From NCBI GenBank assembly GCA_021848775.1, contig JAJZTR010000006.1, positions 1 through 33,105 of the forward strand: 33,105 nucleotides of DNA, read 5' to 3'. Under the pieces are notes generated by a model. That model did not search any database. It saw only the letters and a program-made list of their open reading frames with translations, and was not told where the DNA came from. Positions 1-8,294 of the stretch are shown here, one piece after another. The stretch is from Chloroflexota bacterium. GTDB lineage: Bacteria > Chloroflexota > Anaerolineae > Anaerolineales > Anaerolineaceae. Within the stretch, counting starts at the first letter, position 1, and each line of letters opens with the position of its first letter. A program made the translations under genes and the position numbers.

Positions 1-1
1 C

Positions 2-634
2 GGGGTACTGCGCCCCAGCCGCGGGCTGGTGGAGGTAGCCGGGCACGAACCGGGCGGGCATATCTGCATTGCTTATGTCCCGCAGCGTTCGCAGGTGGAC
101 TGGAATTTTCCGGCCACCGTAGCCGATGTGGTGATGATGGGTCGCAGCGGCAAACTGGGTCTCATCCGCTGGCCGACCGCCCGCGACTGGCATTTGGTGA
201 ATCAGGCTCTCGTCACCGTCCGCCTGGACGATTTGGCCAACCGCCAGATTCAGGAGCTTTCTGGCGGGCAGCAGCAGCGCATGTTCATCGCCCGGGCGCT
301 GGCTCAGGAGGCCGAGTTGATCCTGATGGATGAACCGCTCACCGGTCTCGACACCCGTGCCCAGGATGAACTGTTCGACATTCTGGAATTGCTGCACGAG
401 CAGGGCGTGACGGTGATGATCGCGCTGCACGATCTGGAAATCGCCAGCCAGCGCTTCGACCGCGTGATGCTGCTCAACCGCCGCCTGGTGGGTCTGGGGC
501 TTGCCGAGGAGGTGTTCAAACCGGAGATTTTACTGGCTGCATACGGCAGCCATTTGCGTCTTTTACCCGGGCGGAACGGCACTCTGGCGCTCGGCGATTC
601 CTGTTGTGACGATGGAGAACACGACCATGATTGA
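2..634 (+). CDS. Metal (Mn/Zn-type) ABC transporter ATP-binding protein, 5'-truncated by window edge
   Basis: ATPase subunit that would power import of a divalent metal (Mn2+, Zn2+ or Fe2+) through the permease encoded next. The frame is already open at base 2 and reads VLRPSRGLVEVAG, so the GTG at 29 given by the ORF track is internal. The Walker A region lies upstream of the window. Visible motifs are the Q-loop block IAYVPQRS followed by WNFPATVADVVMMGR, typical of the MntA/ZnuC/TroB family, the signature LSGGQQQR, Walker B LILMDEP with the D-loop GLD, and the switch His in ALHDLE. The C-terminus is unusual in ending CCDDGEHDHD, a cluster of potential metal ligands. The stop overlaps the permease start by 8 bases, indicating translational coupling. 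Family identity is firm; the metal is not determined. Confidence 0.93.
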   Translation, partial: GVLRPSRGLVEVAGHEPGGHICIAYVPQRSQVDWNFPATVADVVMMGRSGKLGLIRWPTARDWHLVNQALVTVRLDDLANRQIQELSGGQQQRMFIARALAQEAELILMDEPLTGLDTRAQDELFDILELLHEQGVTVMIALHDLEIASQRFDRVMLLNRRLVGLGLAEEVFKPEILLAAYGSHLRLLPGRNGTLALGDSCCDDGEHDHD

Positions 635-1475
635 TGCCCTACTGCAACCCCTGCAATATCCATTCATGCAGCGCGGTTTGGCCGCCGCGGTATTGGTCGG
701 CATCGTCTGCGCTGTGCTGGGCGCTTACGTGGTGCTGCGCGGCATGGCTTTTTTTGGCGATGCGCTGGCGCATGCCATTTTGCCCGGCATTTCGATTGGC
801 TACCTGGTCGGCGGCGGCGCGCGCGAGCCGCTTTTCTGGTGGGCAATGGGCACTGCGGTGGTCAGCGCGCTGGGTATTGGCGCGGTCAGCCGCACCGCCC
901 GCATCAAGGAGGATACCGCCATCGGCATCATCTTTGCCGGCATGTTCGCTCTGGGCATCGCCTTAATCTCGTCGGTGCGCAGTTATACGGTGGACCTGGC
1001 GCATTTCCTGTTTGGCGACGTGTTGGGGGTGGGCGCGAACGACCTGCTGCTGACGGCTATTTTCGGCGGGCTGATTCTGGTAGTGGTGTTTCTCTTCTAT
1101 AAAGAATTCATGATCCTGGCTTTCGACCCGGTCCTGGCGGCCACCCTGCGCCTGCCCGCCCGCCTGCTGGATAACATTTTGATCGTATTGATCGCGGTCG
1201 CCATCGTGGTGTCGCTGCAGACCGTGGGTGTGGCTTTGATGGTCGCCATGCTGGTCACGCCGGCAGCCACCGCCTTCCTGCTCACCCGCCGTCTGTGGAA
1301 AATGATGGTTTTGGGGGCGGTCATCGCCTCCGCTTCAGCCGTGGTCGGATTGTACCTGTCCTATTACATGAATATTGCCTCGGGCGCGGCCATTGTGCTC
1401 ACCTGCACGGCTGTGTTTATTGTGGTGTGGGCTGCCACCGGCATCAACCGCCGCCTGCGTAGATTTGCACGGTAG
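627..1475 (+). CDS. Metal ABC transporter permease (MntB/ZnuB/TroC family)
   Basis: Integral membrane permease of a divalent-metal ABC importer, working with the upstream ATPase and a substrate-binding lipoprotein not in the window. The ATG at 627 (MIDALLQPLQYPFMQRG) is preferred over the track start at 501 because family members begin just before this segment and the overlap with the ATPase stop is a normal coupled arrangement; ATG 612 is a possible alternative. The protein is about 282 residues with roughly eight or nine hydrophobic helices. It carries the family block VLRGMAFFGDALAHAILPG near residue 40 and a C-terminal region with VGVALMVAMLVTPAATA. Metal specificity cannot be read from the permease. 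Confidence 0.93.
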   Translation: MIDALLQPLQYPFMQRGLAAAVLVGIVCAVLGAYVVLRGMAFFGDALAHAILPGISIGYLVGGGAREPLFWWAMGTAVVSALGIGAVSRTARIKEDTAIGIIFAGMFALGIALISSVRSYTVDLAHFLFGDVLGVGANDLLLTAIFGGLILVVVFLFYKEFMILAFDPVLAATLRLPARLLDNILIVLIAVAIVVSLQTVGVALMVAMLVTPAATAFLLTRRLWKMMVLGAVIASASAVVGLYLSYYMNIASGAAIVLTCTAVFIVVWAATGINRRLRRFAR

Positions 1476-1534
1476 GGAGCGGTTGGCAGCTTTAACCCGC
1501 ATCCCAGCCTTTCTCCTATTAGGGAGCAGGACTC

Positions 1535-1560
1535 TCAAGCAAGCGGCCTCGCGCGCTTGA
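1535..1560 (+). terminator. Imperfect hairpin, possible terminator of the metal ABC operon
   Basis: TCAAGC and GCTTGA form a 6-bp outer stem around an inner GCG/CGC stem, with a 2x2 internal loop. No T-run follows directly, so it is only a weak intrinsic terminator candidate. Confidence 0.3.
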
Positions 1561-1620
1561 AATCCGCAGGCATCCGCTTAACCAGCACGGCTTGACCCTC
1601 AGCAAGCAGCGCTATTTTTC

Positions 1621-1648
1621 TTGAGGTTGATTCACAAGGTTGTATAAT
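1621..1648 (+). promoter_or_regulatory. Sigma-70-like promoter for glgC
   Basis: TTGAGG (1621-1626) and TATAAT (1643-1648) are separated by 16 bases. The -10 is perfect and the -35 matches four of six consensus bases. The predicted transcript start is near 1655. Confidence 0.6.
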
Positions 1649-1782
1649 CAACAAAGATTTACCAGATCAACATGTTAACAGTTGATGAACAACCTCCCTC
1701 CCATGCAGGCCATTCAGTACAATTATCGGTATCCATAAAAGCGGTTCGGAGCAGGAAACCCAATCTTCCAAGGAGCTGAATT

Positions 1783-3060
1783 ATGACGCCGACCAATGAT
1801 GTGCTGGCGGTTATTTTAGGCGGAGGTCGTGGTTCCCGCCTGTTCCCGTTGACCGCGGTCCGTTCCAAGCCAGCCGTACCCATCGCGGGCAAATACCGCC
1901 TGATTGATATCCCGATCAGCAACTGTATCAACTCGGATATTTTCCGCATCGCGGTGCTGACCCAGTTCAACTCGGTTTCTTTGCACCGCCATATCGCCAA
2001 CACCTATCTCTTCGACGCTTTCCACACCGGCTGGGTGCAAATCTGGGCGGCGGAACAGACTGTTTCCAGCGCTGACTGGTATCAGGGCACAGCCGACGCG
2101 GTGCGCAAACAGCTTTTTGAAATCCGCTCCACCCGCACCTCTTATGTGTTGATTCTGGCCGGGGATCATCTGTACACGATGGACTTCAGACCGATGATCG
2201 ATTTTCACATCCAGAATCAAGCCGAAATCACCGTGGCGGTGCAGCCGGTCCCCCGTGACGAAGCCGGTCGTTTTGGCATTCTCAAGCGCGACCAGGAGGG
2301 CCGCCTGATCGATTTTGCCGAAAAACCAAAGGACCCGCAAATATTATCCCGCATGATCTCACAGAGTGATGCCGGGCGGCCTTATCTGGGTTCGATGGGC
2401 ATCTACCTGTTCAACACCGAAACCCTGATCAGCCTGCTCGAAAAAAATATGTCGTTTGACGACTTCGGCGGAGATGTGATTCCGCACGCAATCCAGGTTG
2501 CCAGTGTATTCGGCTACGACTTCACCGGTTTCTGGGAGGACATTGGAACCATCCGTTCGTTCTACGAAACCAATTTGAGGTTAACCACCCCCGATTCGCC
2601 TTTCAATCTTTACGATTCAGAGCACCCGATCTATTCCCACGGACGTTTCCTGCCCGGGTCGATCGTCGAAGATTCTGCCCTTGAAAATGTGCTGCTGGCT
2701 GAAGGCTGCCGCATCCGCAAGGCGGAGATTCGCCATTCGGTCATCGGCGTGCGCAGCATCATCCAGGAGGGTGTGGTCATCCAAGACACCGTGATGATGG
2801 GAGCGGATTATTATTTCAAAGGCAGCCATGGCGAGACGAAATCGGCGGAAGCGGGTTATATCCCCATAGGTGTCGGCAGCGGGACACGTATCAGCGGCGC
2901 GATCATCGACAAGAACGCGCAAATTGGCAAAAATGTCGTCATCCGGCCGTTCCCGCGCGGCACCGACCTCGACCTGCCGTTGGGCGTGGTGCGGGATGGG
3001 ATTGTGGTCGTCGCCAAAAACACCATCATCCCCGATGGAACGGTCATCGCACCCGATTAA
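1783..3060 (+). CDS. glgC: Glucose-1-phosphate adenylyltransferase (ADP-glucose pyrophosphorylase)
   Basis: Makes ADP-glucose from ATP and glucose-1-phosphate, the committed step of bacterial glycogen synthesis, in the cytoplasm. The 425-residue length is typical. The N-terminal nucleotidyltransferase domain starts with LGGGRGSRLFPLT, followed by KPAVPIAGKYRLID. The segment WYQGTADAVRK, the sugar-phosphate region FAEKPKDP, and GSMGIYLFN and WEDIGTI are all as in GlgC. The C-terminal part (about residues 290-425) is a left-handed beta-helix of hexapeptide repeats, normally the allosteric and oligomerisation domain. The start is supported by AAGGAG seven bases upstream. No other glycogen gene is in the window, so it appears to stand alone. 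Confidence 0.96.
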   Translation: MTPTNDVLAVILGGGRGSRLFPLTAVRSKPAVPIAGKYRLIDIPISNCINSDIFRIAVLTQFNSVSLHRHIANTYLFDAFHTGWVQIWAAEQTVSSADWYQGTADAVRKQLFEIRSTRTSYVLILAGDHLYTMDFRPMIDFHIQNQAEITVAVQPVPRDEAGRFGILKRDQEGRLIDFAEKPKDPQILSRMISQSDAGRPYLGSMGIYLFNTETLISLLEKNMSFDDFGGDVIPHAIQVASVFGYDFTGFWEDIGTIRSFYETNLRLTTPDSPFNLYDSEHPIYSHGRFLPGSIVEDSALENVLLAEGCRIRKAEIRHSVIGVRSIIQEGVVIQDTVMMGADYYFKGSHGETKSAEAGYIPIGVGSGTRISGAIIDKNAQIGKNVVIRPFPRGTDLDLPLGVVRDGIVVVAKNTIIPDGTVIAPD

Positions 3061-3161
3061 CACCCGTGATTCGCTGATCGCATAGCCGCCGCTACATCCG
3101 TAAGATCCTATTGATTTAATTCCAGTCCATCAAAGCCAACAATAATTAATTTGGAGACTGT

Positions 3162-6023
3162 ATGACTGAACAGAAAGAGATGCCTCAAAATCCTTCCATC
3201 AACCTGGATGTGACCGTTACATGGCATTCGCTGCCCCAGCAGGATGTCCTTTCCCGTCTGGATTCTCAGCAATCCAGCGGCCTGACCTCAGAAGAGGCGG
3301 CCCTCCGCCTGGCAGCCTTCGGCCCGAATGAGTTGGAAGAACCTCCACGCACCACCTTTTTGCAGATGGTTTTACGGCAGCTCAACGATTTTGTGGTTAT
3401 CTTGTTGATCATTGCGGCCATCATTTCGACCGTCATCTCCGCTGTTGAGCATGAACCTTACATCGAATCGATTGCGATTATGGCGATCGTCATCTTGAAT
3501 GCGGTGCTGGGAGTGGTGCAGGAAAGCCGGGCCGAACAAGCCCTGGCTGCCTTGAAAAAGCTTTCCGCGCCGGACGCGCATGTGCTGCGCGACGGTCACC
3601 GCATTACCGTGCCCACCCGCGACCTGGTGCCGGGTGATATCGTGTTCCTTGAGTCGGGCAACTACATTCCCGCAGATTTACGCTTGCTGGATGCGGTCAA
3701 CCTGCGGGTCGAGGAAGCTGCCCTAACCGGGGAATCGGTGCCGGTGGAGAAAAATGCGGCGGCGGTTCTGAACCAGGACAGCACAATCGGCGACCGCAAA
3801 AATACCGCCTTTATGGGTACCCTGGTGGCCTACGGCCGCGGCCGCGGGGTGGTAGTTTCCACCGGGATGCACACGCAATTGGGCATGATAGCCACCATGC
3901 TGCAGTCGGTTGAGATGGAAGAGACGCCCCTGCAGCGGCGCTTGCAGCAGCTGGGTAAAACCCTTGGTTATGCTGCCCTGGTCATCTGCTTGATTGTTTT
4001 CCTGGCGGGCATCATCCAGGGTGGCAGCGTCCTGGAAATGTTCATGGTCTCCGTCAGTTTGGCCATAGCGGCAGTGCCCGAAGGGCTGCCCGCCATTGTA
4101 ACCATCGCGCTGGCGCTGGGGATGCGCGAGATGGTCAAACGCCATGCGCTGATCCGCCGCCTTTCATCGGTGGAAACGCTGGGATCCGCCACGGTCATCT
4201 GCTCGGATAAAACCGGCACCCTGACGCAAAATGTGATGACCGTCACCCGGCTGTGGGTGGACGGGCAGGACATTGAAATAACCGGTACGGGTTCTTCCGC
4301 CGAAGGTGAGTTCCTGCTGGATGGCAAGACGGTCGATATCACCAAATATCCGGCTGTCCGGACGGCGTTGTGGGTGGGGGCATTAAATAATGACGCTGAA
4401 TTGGAGCGCCTCGATGGCGACGATGGTCAGTCAGGCTATCGAATCGTGGGCGACCCGACCGAAGGGTCGATATTGATCGCGGCGGCGAAAGCGGGTTCGC
4501 TTCCTGATCAGCTTAACCAGGCTTTTCCGCGCGAACGCGAAATCCCTTTCGATTCTGAGCGCAAGCGCATGGTCACCGTACATGGGATTAAAGCTGCCCG
4601 GCAAGAAGACCCTTCGCCGTTCGATGGCAACGGCACAGCAAAATATGCCGTGGTGGTTAAAGGCGCGCCCGATATTGTGCTCAAGCTTTGTTCCGATTAT
4701 CAGACTGCCGCCGATACCCCGGCTCCGCTGAATGATGACCACCGCAGCCGCATCCTTGACGCAAACGATCGTATGACCCAGGATGCGCTGCGTGTTTTGG
4801 GTGTTGCTTACCGCGTGGTCAATGACGAGCCTGAGAAACTGGCAGCCGATCAGATGGAATCCGATCTGATTTTTGTGGGGTTGATTGGCATGATCGATCC
4901 GGCCCGCCCGGAGGTTCGACCGGCGTTGGAAAAAGCCGCTCGGGCCGGCATTCGCACCATCATGATCACGGGCGATTACCCCAATACGGCCCGCGCGATT
5001 GCAGAATCCATTCACCTTCTGCGTCCGGGGCACCAGGTGCTTTCCGGCGCGCAGCTCGATGAAATGGACGATGCTGCCTTGAATAAAGCCGTAGAGCATA
5101 CCGATGTATTCGCCCGAGTTTCTCCGGAGCATAAGATGCGCATTGTGGACGCGCTCAAAGCCAACGGAGAGGTGGTGGCGATGACCGGCGACGGCGTCAA
5201 CGATGCGCCGGCGATCAAACGCGCCGATATTGGTGTTGCCATGGGCATCACCGGCACCGATGTGGCAAAAGGCACCGCGGATATGGTGCTGACCGACGAC
5301 AACTACGCCAGCATCGTCTCGGCGGTCGAGCAGGGACGCATCATCTACGCCAACATCCGCAAGTTCGTGTATTACCTGATATCCTGCAACCTGGCGGAAA
5401 TCCTGATCATTTTCCTGCCAACCGCCTTTGGCCGTCTGATGTTCCCCAATGCTGAAAGGACGGTGCTCTCGCCGCTGGCGCCTATTCAATTGCTGTGGTT
5501 GAACCTGATCACCGACGGCGCCCCGGCGCTGGCATTGGGCACGGAGGTCGGTGACCCGGACACCATGGAACAGCAGCCGCGTCCTCCGAAAGAACCTATT
5601 ATCAATTCGTCGATGCGGCTGGGAGTGGCCATTCAAACCGTGGCCATCACAGCGGTGACCCTGACGGCTTATGCCATCGGCTTGAGCCACAACGAACTCT
5701 ACGCCGAGACCATGGCCTTTCTGACCCTGTCCCTTTCAGAACTTTTACGCGCCTTTACAGCCCGCTCTGAAAACTATCCGCTGCTGAAGATCGGCGTTTT
5801 CACCAACAAATGGATGAACTGGGCGGTGTTGTTCTCCTTTGTCCTGCTCATGCTGGTGGTTTATGTGCCAGTATTAAATCCGATTTTCAACACCGTTCCA
5901 TTGACCTGGACGGAATGGCGCTTTATCCTGCCATTGTTGATGATCCCCTCGCTGGCAGCCGAGTTGGGCAAGGAAATTACTCACCGGAAGGCGCTGCGCC
6001 GCCAAGCCGAGAGTCTGAGTTAA
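3162..6023 (+). CDS. P2A-type calcium-transporting ATPase
   Basis: Membrane pump that exports Ca2+ (possibly Mn2+) using ATP. At 953 residues it is a normal length. It has TGES near residues 189-192 (actuator), PEGLP near 306-310 in helix M4, the phosphorylation motif CSDKTGTLT with Asp about 349, the KGAPD nucleotide-binding segment, MITGD, and the hinge TGDGVNDAP with Asp about 677. Residues lining the SERCA calcium sites appear kept: Asn and Glu in M5 (SCNLAE, about 743 and 746), Asn, Thr and Asp in M6 (NLITDG, about 781-785), and Glu in M8 (SLSELLRAF, about 860). That is compatible with two ions per cycle, unlike single-site PMCA-type pumps. GGAGA precedes the ATG. The residue mapping is by eye and therefore inference. 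Confidence 0.95.
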   Translation: MTEQKEMPQNPSINLDVTVTWHSLPQQDVLSRLDSQQSSGLTSEEAALRLAAFGPNELEEPPRTTFLQMVLRQLNDFVVILLIIAAIISTVISAVEHEPYIESIAIMAIVILNAVLGVVQESRAEQALAALKKLSAPDAHVLRDGHRITVPTRDLVPGDIVFLESGNYIPADLRLLDAVNLRVEEAALTGESVPVEKNAAAVLNQDSTIGDRKNTAFMGTLVAYGRGRGVVVSTGMHTQLGMIATMLQSVEMEETPLQRRLQQLGKTLGYAALVICLIVFLAGIIQGGSVLEMFMVSVSLAIAAVPEGLPAIVTIALALGMREMVKRHALIRRLSSVETLGSATVICSDKTGTLTQNVMTVTRLWVDGQDIEITGTGSSAEGEFLLDGKTVDITKYPAVRTALWVGALNNDAELERLDGDDGQSGYRIVGDPTEGSILIAAAKAGSLPDQLNQAFPREREIPFDSERKRMVTVHGIKAARQEDPSPFDGNGTAKYAVVVKGAPDIVLKLCSDYQTAADTPAPLNDDHRSRILDANDRMTQDALRVLGVAYRVVNDEPEKLAADQMESDLIFVGLIGMIDPARPEVRPALEKAARAGIRTIMITGDYPNTARAIAESIHLLRPGHQVLSGAQLDEMDDAALNKAVEHTDVFARVSPEHKMRIVDALKANGEVVAMTGDGVNDAPAIKRADIGVAMGITGTDVAKGTADMVLTDDNYASIVSAVEQGRIIYANIRKFVYYLISCNLAEILIIFLPTAFGRLMFPNAERTVLSPLAPIQLLWLNLITDGAPALALGTEVGDPDTMEQQPRPPKEPIINSSMRLGVAIQTVAITAVTLTAYAIGLSHNELYAETMAFLTLSLSELLRAFTARSENYPLLKIGVFTNKWMNWAVLFSFVLLMLVVYVPVLNPIFNTVPLTWTEWRFILPLLMIPSLAAELGKEITHRKALRRQAESLS

Positions 6024-6049
6024 TCATCCCTTTTATGCAACAAAATTTA

Positions 6050-6075
6050 AGGGCGAGAAGAGTTCTCCTCGCCCT
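6050..6075. terminator. Hairpin between convergent genes, probable bidirectional terminator
   Basis: AGGGCGAG (6050-6057) pairs exactly with CTCGCCCT (6068-6075) around a 10-base loop. Read on the minus strand, the stem is followed by TAAATTTT, so it best fits termination of the minus-strand gene at 6198-6926. It also lies just after the stop of the Ca ATPase. Confidence 0.65.
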
Positions 6076-6197
6076 CATTGATGATCCATAGGATCTCAGT
6101 TTTTATGCGATGGTTGCCTAATTCCTGACGATCCTGTCACAGGCAATCCACCTGATCGTCCCTGTCAAGGGAATTTAAGTTAAGCTGAGCGGATGTT

Positions 6198-6926
6198 TTA
6201 CCACGAACCGCCCATGCCGCGTCCACCGCGCATGCCGCCGCGCATTCCGCCGCCCATGCTGCCGTGTCCACCCATAAAGCCGTAGGTTTCAAGGTTTTCC
6301 AGCAAGGCGTCAGCCTGAGCCTGGGTGATGGTCCCGTCTGCCAGCGCAGCTTCGATGGCAGCTTTACGAGCCGCAGTCATGCTGGTCTGGAAGCCTTCTG
6401 AGTTGCGCAGAGCATGTCGTCCCAGCATCAGGTCGGCCTGTTCCTGGGTGATGTCTCCGGCAGCTACTGCACCTGCGATGGCGCTGGTGTGCGCCGTTTC
6501 GTAGGCGGCGTTCAACGCGTCCACAGAGATGCCAAGCTCACCTGCCAGCAGTGCCTGGAAGTCGATCTCGCCAGTGCCCATCCAGCCGCCAAAATGCATG
6601 CCGAATCTGCCGGCGCTGCGTTCCTTCATGGCGTCAGCCTGAGTCTGGGTAATCAAATCCGCGGCAACAGCCTGCTCCAGCGCCTTGTCAAAAGCAGCCT
6701 GATTGGCAGCTTCTAGCGCTTCGACGCTGACTCCCAGCGCCTCAGCCAGATTCTCGTTCGAGACGCCAACTCCGCCGTAACCGCCGCGTCCGTGCTGCAG
6801 CATGCCGTACAGGCCTGGGTTCACGGTTGTATCAGCGCTTACGTTATTGAAACCGCCAACACCGATAAAGACGCCCGCGGCCAGAATCACAACGGCCAAA
6901 ATTGAAAGCCATATTTTTTTCCTCAT
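6198..6926 (-). CDS. Secreted repeat protein with three helical ITQ-QAD repeats and Gly/Met-rich tail (DUF2680-like)
   Basis: Exported protein of unknown function, 242 residues. An N-terminal signal peptide (MRKKIWLSILAVVILAAGVFIG) is followed by three similar segments: ALEQAVAADLITQTQADAM, AIAGAVAAGDITQEQADLM and AIEAALADGTITQAQADAL. The first two are preceded by an LGVS/LGIS-VxAL motif. The pattern is like DUF2680-type and similar anaerobe surface proteins. The C-terminus is Gly/Met/Arg-rich (GGGMRGGMRGGRGMGG), which could bind a surface, nucleic acid or metal; none is shown. GGAG lies 7 bases before the ATG. The upstream region has two inverted repeats. It is on the same strand as the sigma/DUF5667 pair but separated from it by about 250 bases. 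Confidence 0.8.
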   Translation of the reverse strand: MRKKIWLSILAVVILAAGVFIGVGGFNNVSADTTVNPGLYGMLQHGRGGYGGVGVSNENLAEALGVSVEALEAANQAAFDKALEQAVAADLITQTQADAMKERSAGRFGMHFGGWMGTGEIDFQALLAGELGISVDALNAAYETAHTSAIAGAVAAGDITQEQADLMLGRHALRNSEGFQTSMTAARKAAIEAALADGTITQAQADALLENLETYGFMGGHGSMGGGMRGGMRGGRGMGGSW

Positions 6927-6962
6927 ACATGTTCTCCTTTGAAGGTAGAGGTTAATTAAATC

Positions 6963-7001
6963 GATCCATTTTGGATCTGCATAAGCATAGCAAATCGCTA
7001 T
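6963..7001 (-). promoter_or_regulatory. Two inverted repeats upstream of the secreted repeat protein
   Basis: GATCCA-TTT-TGGATC (6963-6977) and ATAGC-AAATC-GCTAT (6987-7001) are exact inverted repeats about 24 bases apart, centre to centre. They lie 36-75 bases before the start codon. No clear -35/-10 pair was found with them. They may be operator sites or leader hairpins. Confidence 0.35.
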
Positions 7002-7173
7002 TTAAAATTTGTTTAGATTTGGTTACTTTGGGATTTATTCTTTAGAAGAATTAGATAAGAACGAGGGCCGGTCACGCCAGTTTCACGACCGCGGGCGGTC
7101 TATGCCAGAAAGGTAAAAATCGGCTGCCGCGCCCAGGGGGACATATAGGTATTCATTTACCCGCCACTCCCCA

Positions 7174-8277
7174 TTAATCTTTCGTTTCGGTCGGTTTCTC
7201 GGTTTCGCGGGGGTTGGGCGTCTCGGTACCCTTATCGTCGTCTGGAGTCTCTTGTTGCTTTGTCGGATCGGACATGCTGGTTTCCTCGACCTCTTGCGGC
7301 TCAGGCGTGCTCGAAAGCGACAGCGTGTCCTCCCGGTCGACTTGAGGTGTTCCGGTAATCAGCCGTTGTGGTTTGCCATTGTTTCGATTCGGTCCTTCCG
7401 GTTGATCCTCGTTTGAAACAGGGCCGGTAACCTTCACCGACAGGGCCAGGAAATACTCCTCATCGTAATGCAGCGTGGTCAGTTCAACCTTCTTGCCAAT
7501 TTTCGGCTTGCCAGTGATCTGTGTATTCTCCATCACCAACACTTTAACCCCGCTTACCAGCCACTCCGTGTCACTCATCGCTTCCAGGGTGCCGGAGAAA
7601 TTGAACAAACGCAGTTCCATGTCTTCCACGTCCAGATCCCCTTCGCTGCGTACCTGACCCTTTACTTCAACGTATGAGCCGCTCAAGGACTTGGCAATGG
7701 CTTTTTGGTCTGGGTTAAGATTAAGCGGTACCCCGCCCACCGTCCAGGCTTGTGCAGCGGTTTCTTTCAACGGCCCGGCCAATGTAACGCTTTGTGATCG
7801 TCCAGTTTTGGTTAAGGCTTCTGTTTCGGCAACCCGGCGGCGGTCGAATTCTTCCTCGAGGTTTAACCGGGCAACTTGATCGGTGGTCAAGGCTAACTGT
7901 GCCTGCTCCACCGCTCGTTTGACCGAATACAGCGCCTCACCAGGAACAGCCTTAGCAGATGCCAGGCTGGTGCCGAACACTCCAGCAACGAAGATAAAAA
8001 CAACCATCGCTGTCACGCCAGCAAAACGCAAGCGGGGGAGAAAACCAGATTGCTTTTTCTGCATGCTGCGCGCCTCAGCCAGGAAACGGGTGCGGCTGTC
8101 GATCTGGGCTGAAGCAGGGATGCGCAAAGCCGCACCAGACCGCCGCGCATTGAGGGCAGCCGTCAGGAGCGGGCGAAGTTTTCCGGCCTGGTCGGGGAAC
8201 TGGGCGAGGATCGATTCCAGATCCTCACCGGCTTCCAACCGGGCCAGGCAGGTTTCCAAAAGTGAATAATCGTTCAT
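7174..8277 (-). CDS. Membrane-anchored DUF5667 protein with DUF5666-like extracellular part; putative anti-sigma factor
   Basis: Probably controls the sigma factor encoded immediately upstream; this is inferred from gene pairing. The start at 8277 (MNDYSLLETCLARLEAGED) matches the usual N-terminus of the family; the TTG four codons earlier in the track is an alternative and sits 9 bases after a GGAG. Residues 1 to about 75 would be cytoplasmic. One membrane helix follows (FAGVTAMVVFIFVAGVFG), then the DUF5667 hallmark AVPGEALYSVKRAVEQ and a charged helix. Two beta-type segments resembling DUF5666 come next (YVEVKGQV and FSGTLEAMSDTEWLVSGV). The C-terminal 80 residues are acidic, Pro/Thr-rich and probably disordered. 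The gap from the sigma gene is 17 bases, so the two are very likely co-transcribed. Confidence 0.82.
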   Translation of the reverse strand: MNDYSLLETCLARLEAGEDLESILAQFPDQAGKLRPLLTAALNARRSGAALRIPASAQIDSRTRFLAEARSMQKKQSGFLPRLRFAGVTAMVVFIFVAGVFGTSLASAKAVPGEALYSVKRAVEQAQLALTTDQVARLNLEEEFDRRRVAETEALTKTGRSQSVTLAGPLKETAAQAWTVGGVPLNLNPDQKAIAKSLSGSYVEVKGQVRSEGDLDVEDMELRLFNFSGTLEAMSDTEWLVSGVKVLVMENTQITGKPKIGKKVELTTLHYDEEYFLALSVKVTGPVSNEDQPEGPNRNNGKPQRLITGTPQVDREDTLSLSSTPEPQEVEETSMSDPTKQQETPDDDKGTETPNPRETEKPTETKD

Positions 8278-8294
8278 ACCTTGCTTCAATCTTT

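Larger units (their letters stand above)
1476..1782. other. Intergenic region, metal transporter operon to glgC
   Basis: This 307-base gap has no convincing gene; the short ORFs crossing it are tails of shadow frames. It contains an imperfect hairpin at 1535-1560 that may end the metal-transporter operon and a sigma-70-like promoter at 1621-1648. The promoter would give glgC an untranslated leader of about 125 bases. A ribosome binding site AAGGAG lies just before the glgC start. Confidence 0.6.

Noticed and set aside
1816-2340. 174-codon minus-strand ORF in glgC
   Set aside because: Antisense to conserved GlgC sequence, with no support of its own.
4431-5690. 419-codon minus-strand ORF opposite the Ca ATPase gene
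   Set aside because: It is the antisense shadow of a clearly conserved P-type ATPase; its sequence is His/Arg/Asp-rich low-information translation with no family motif.
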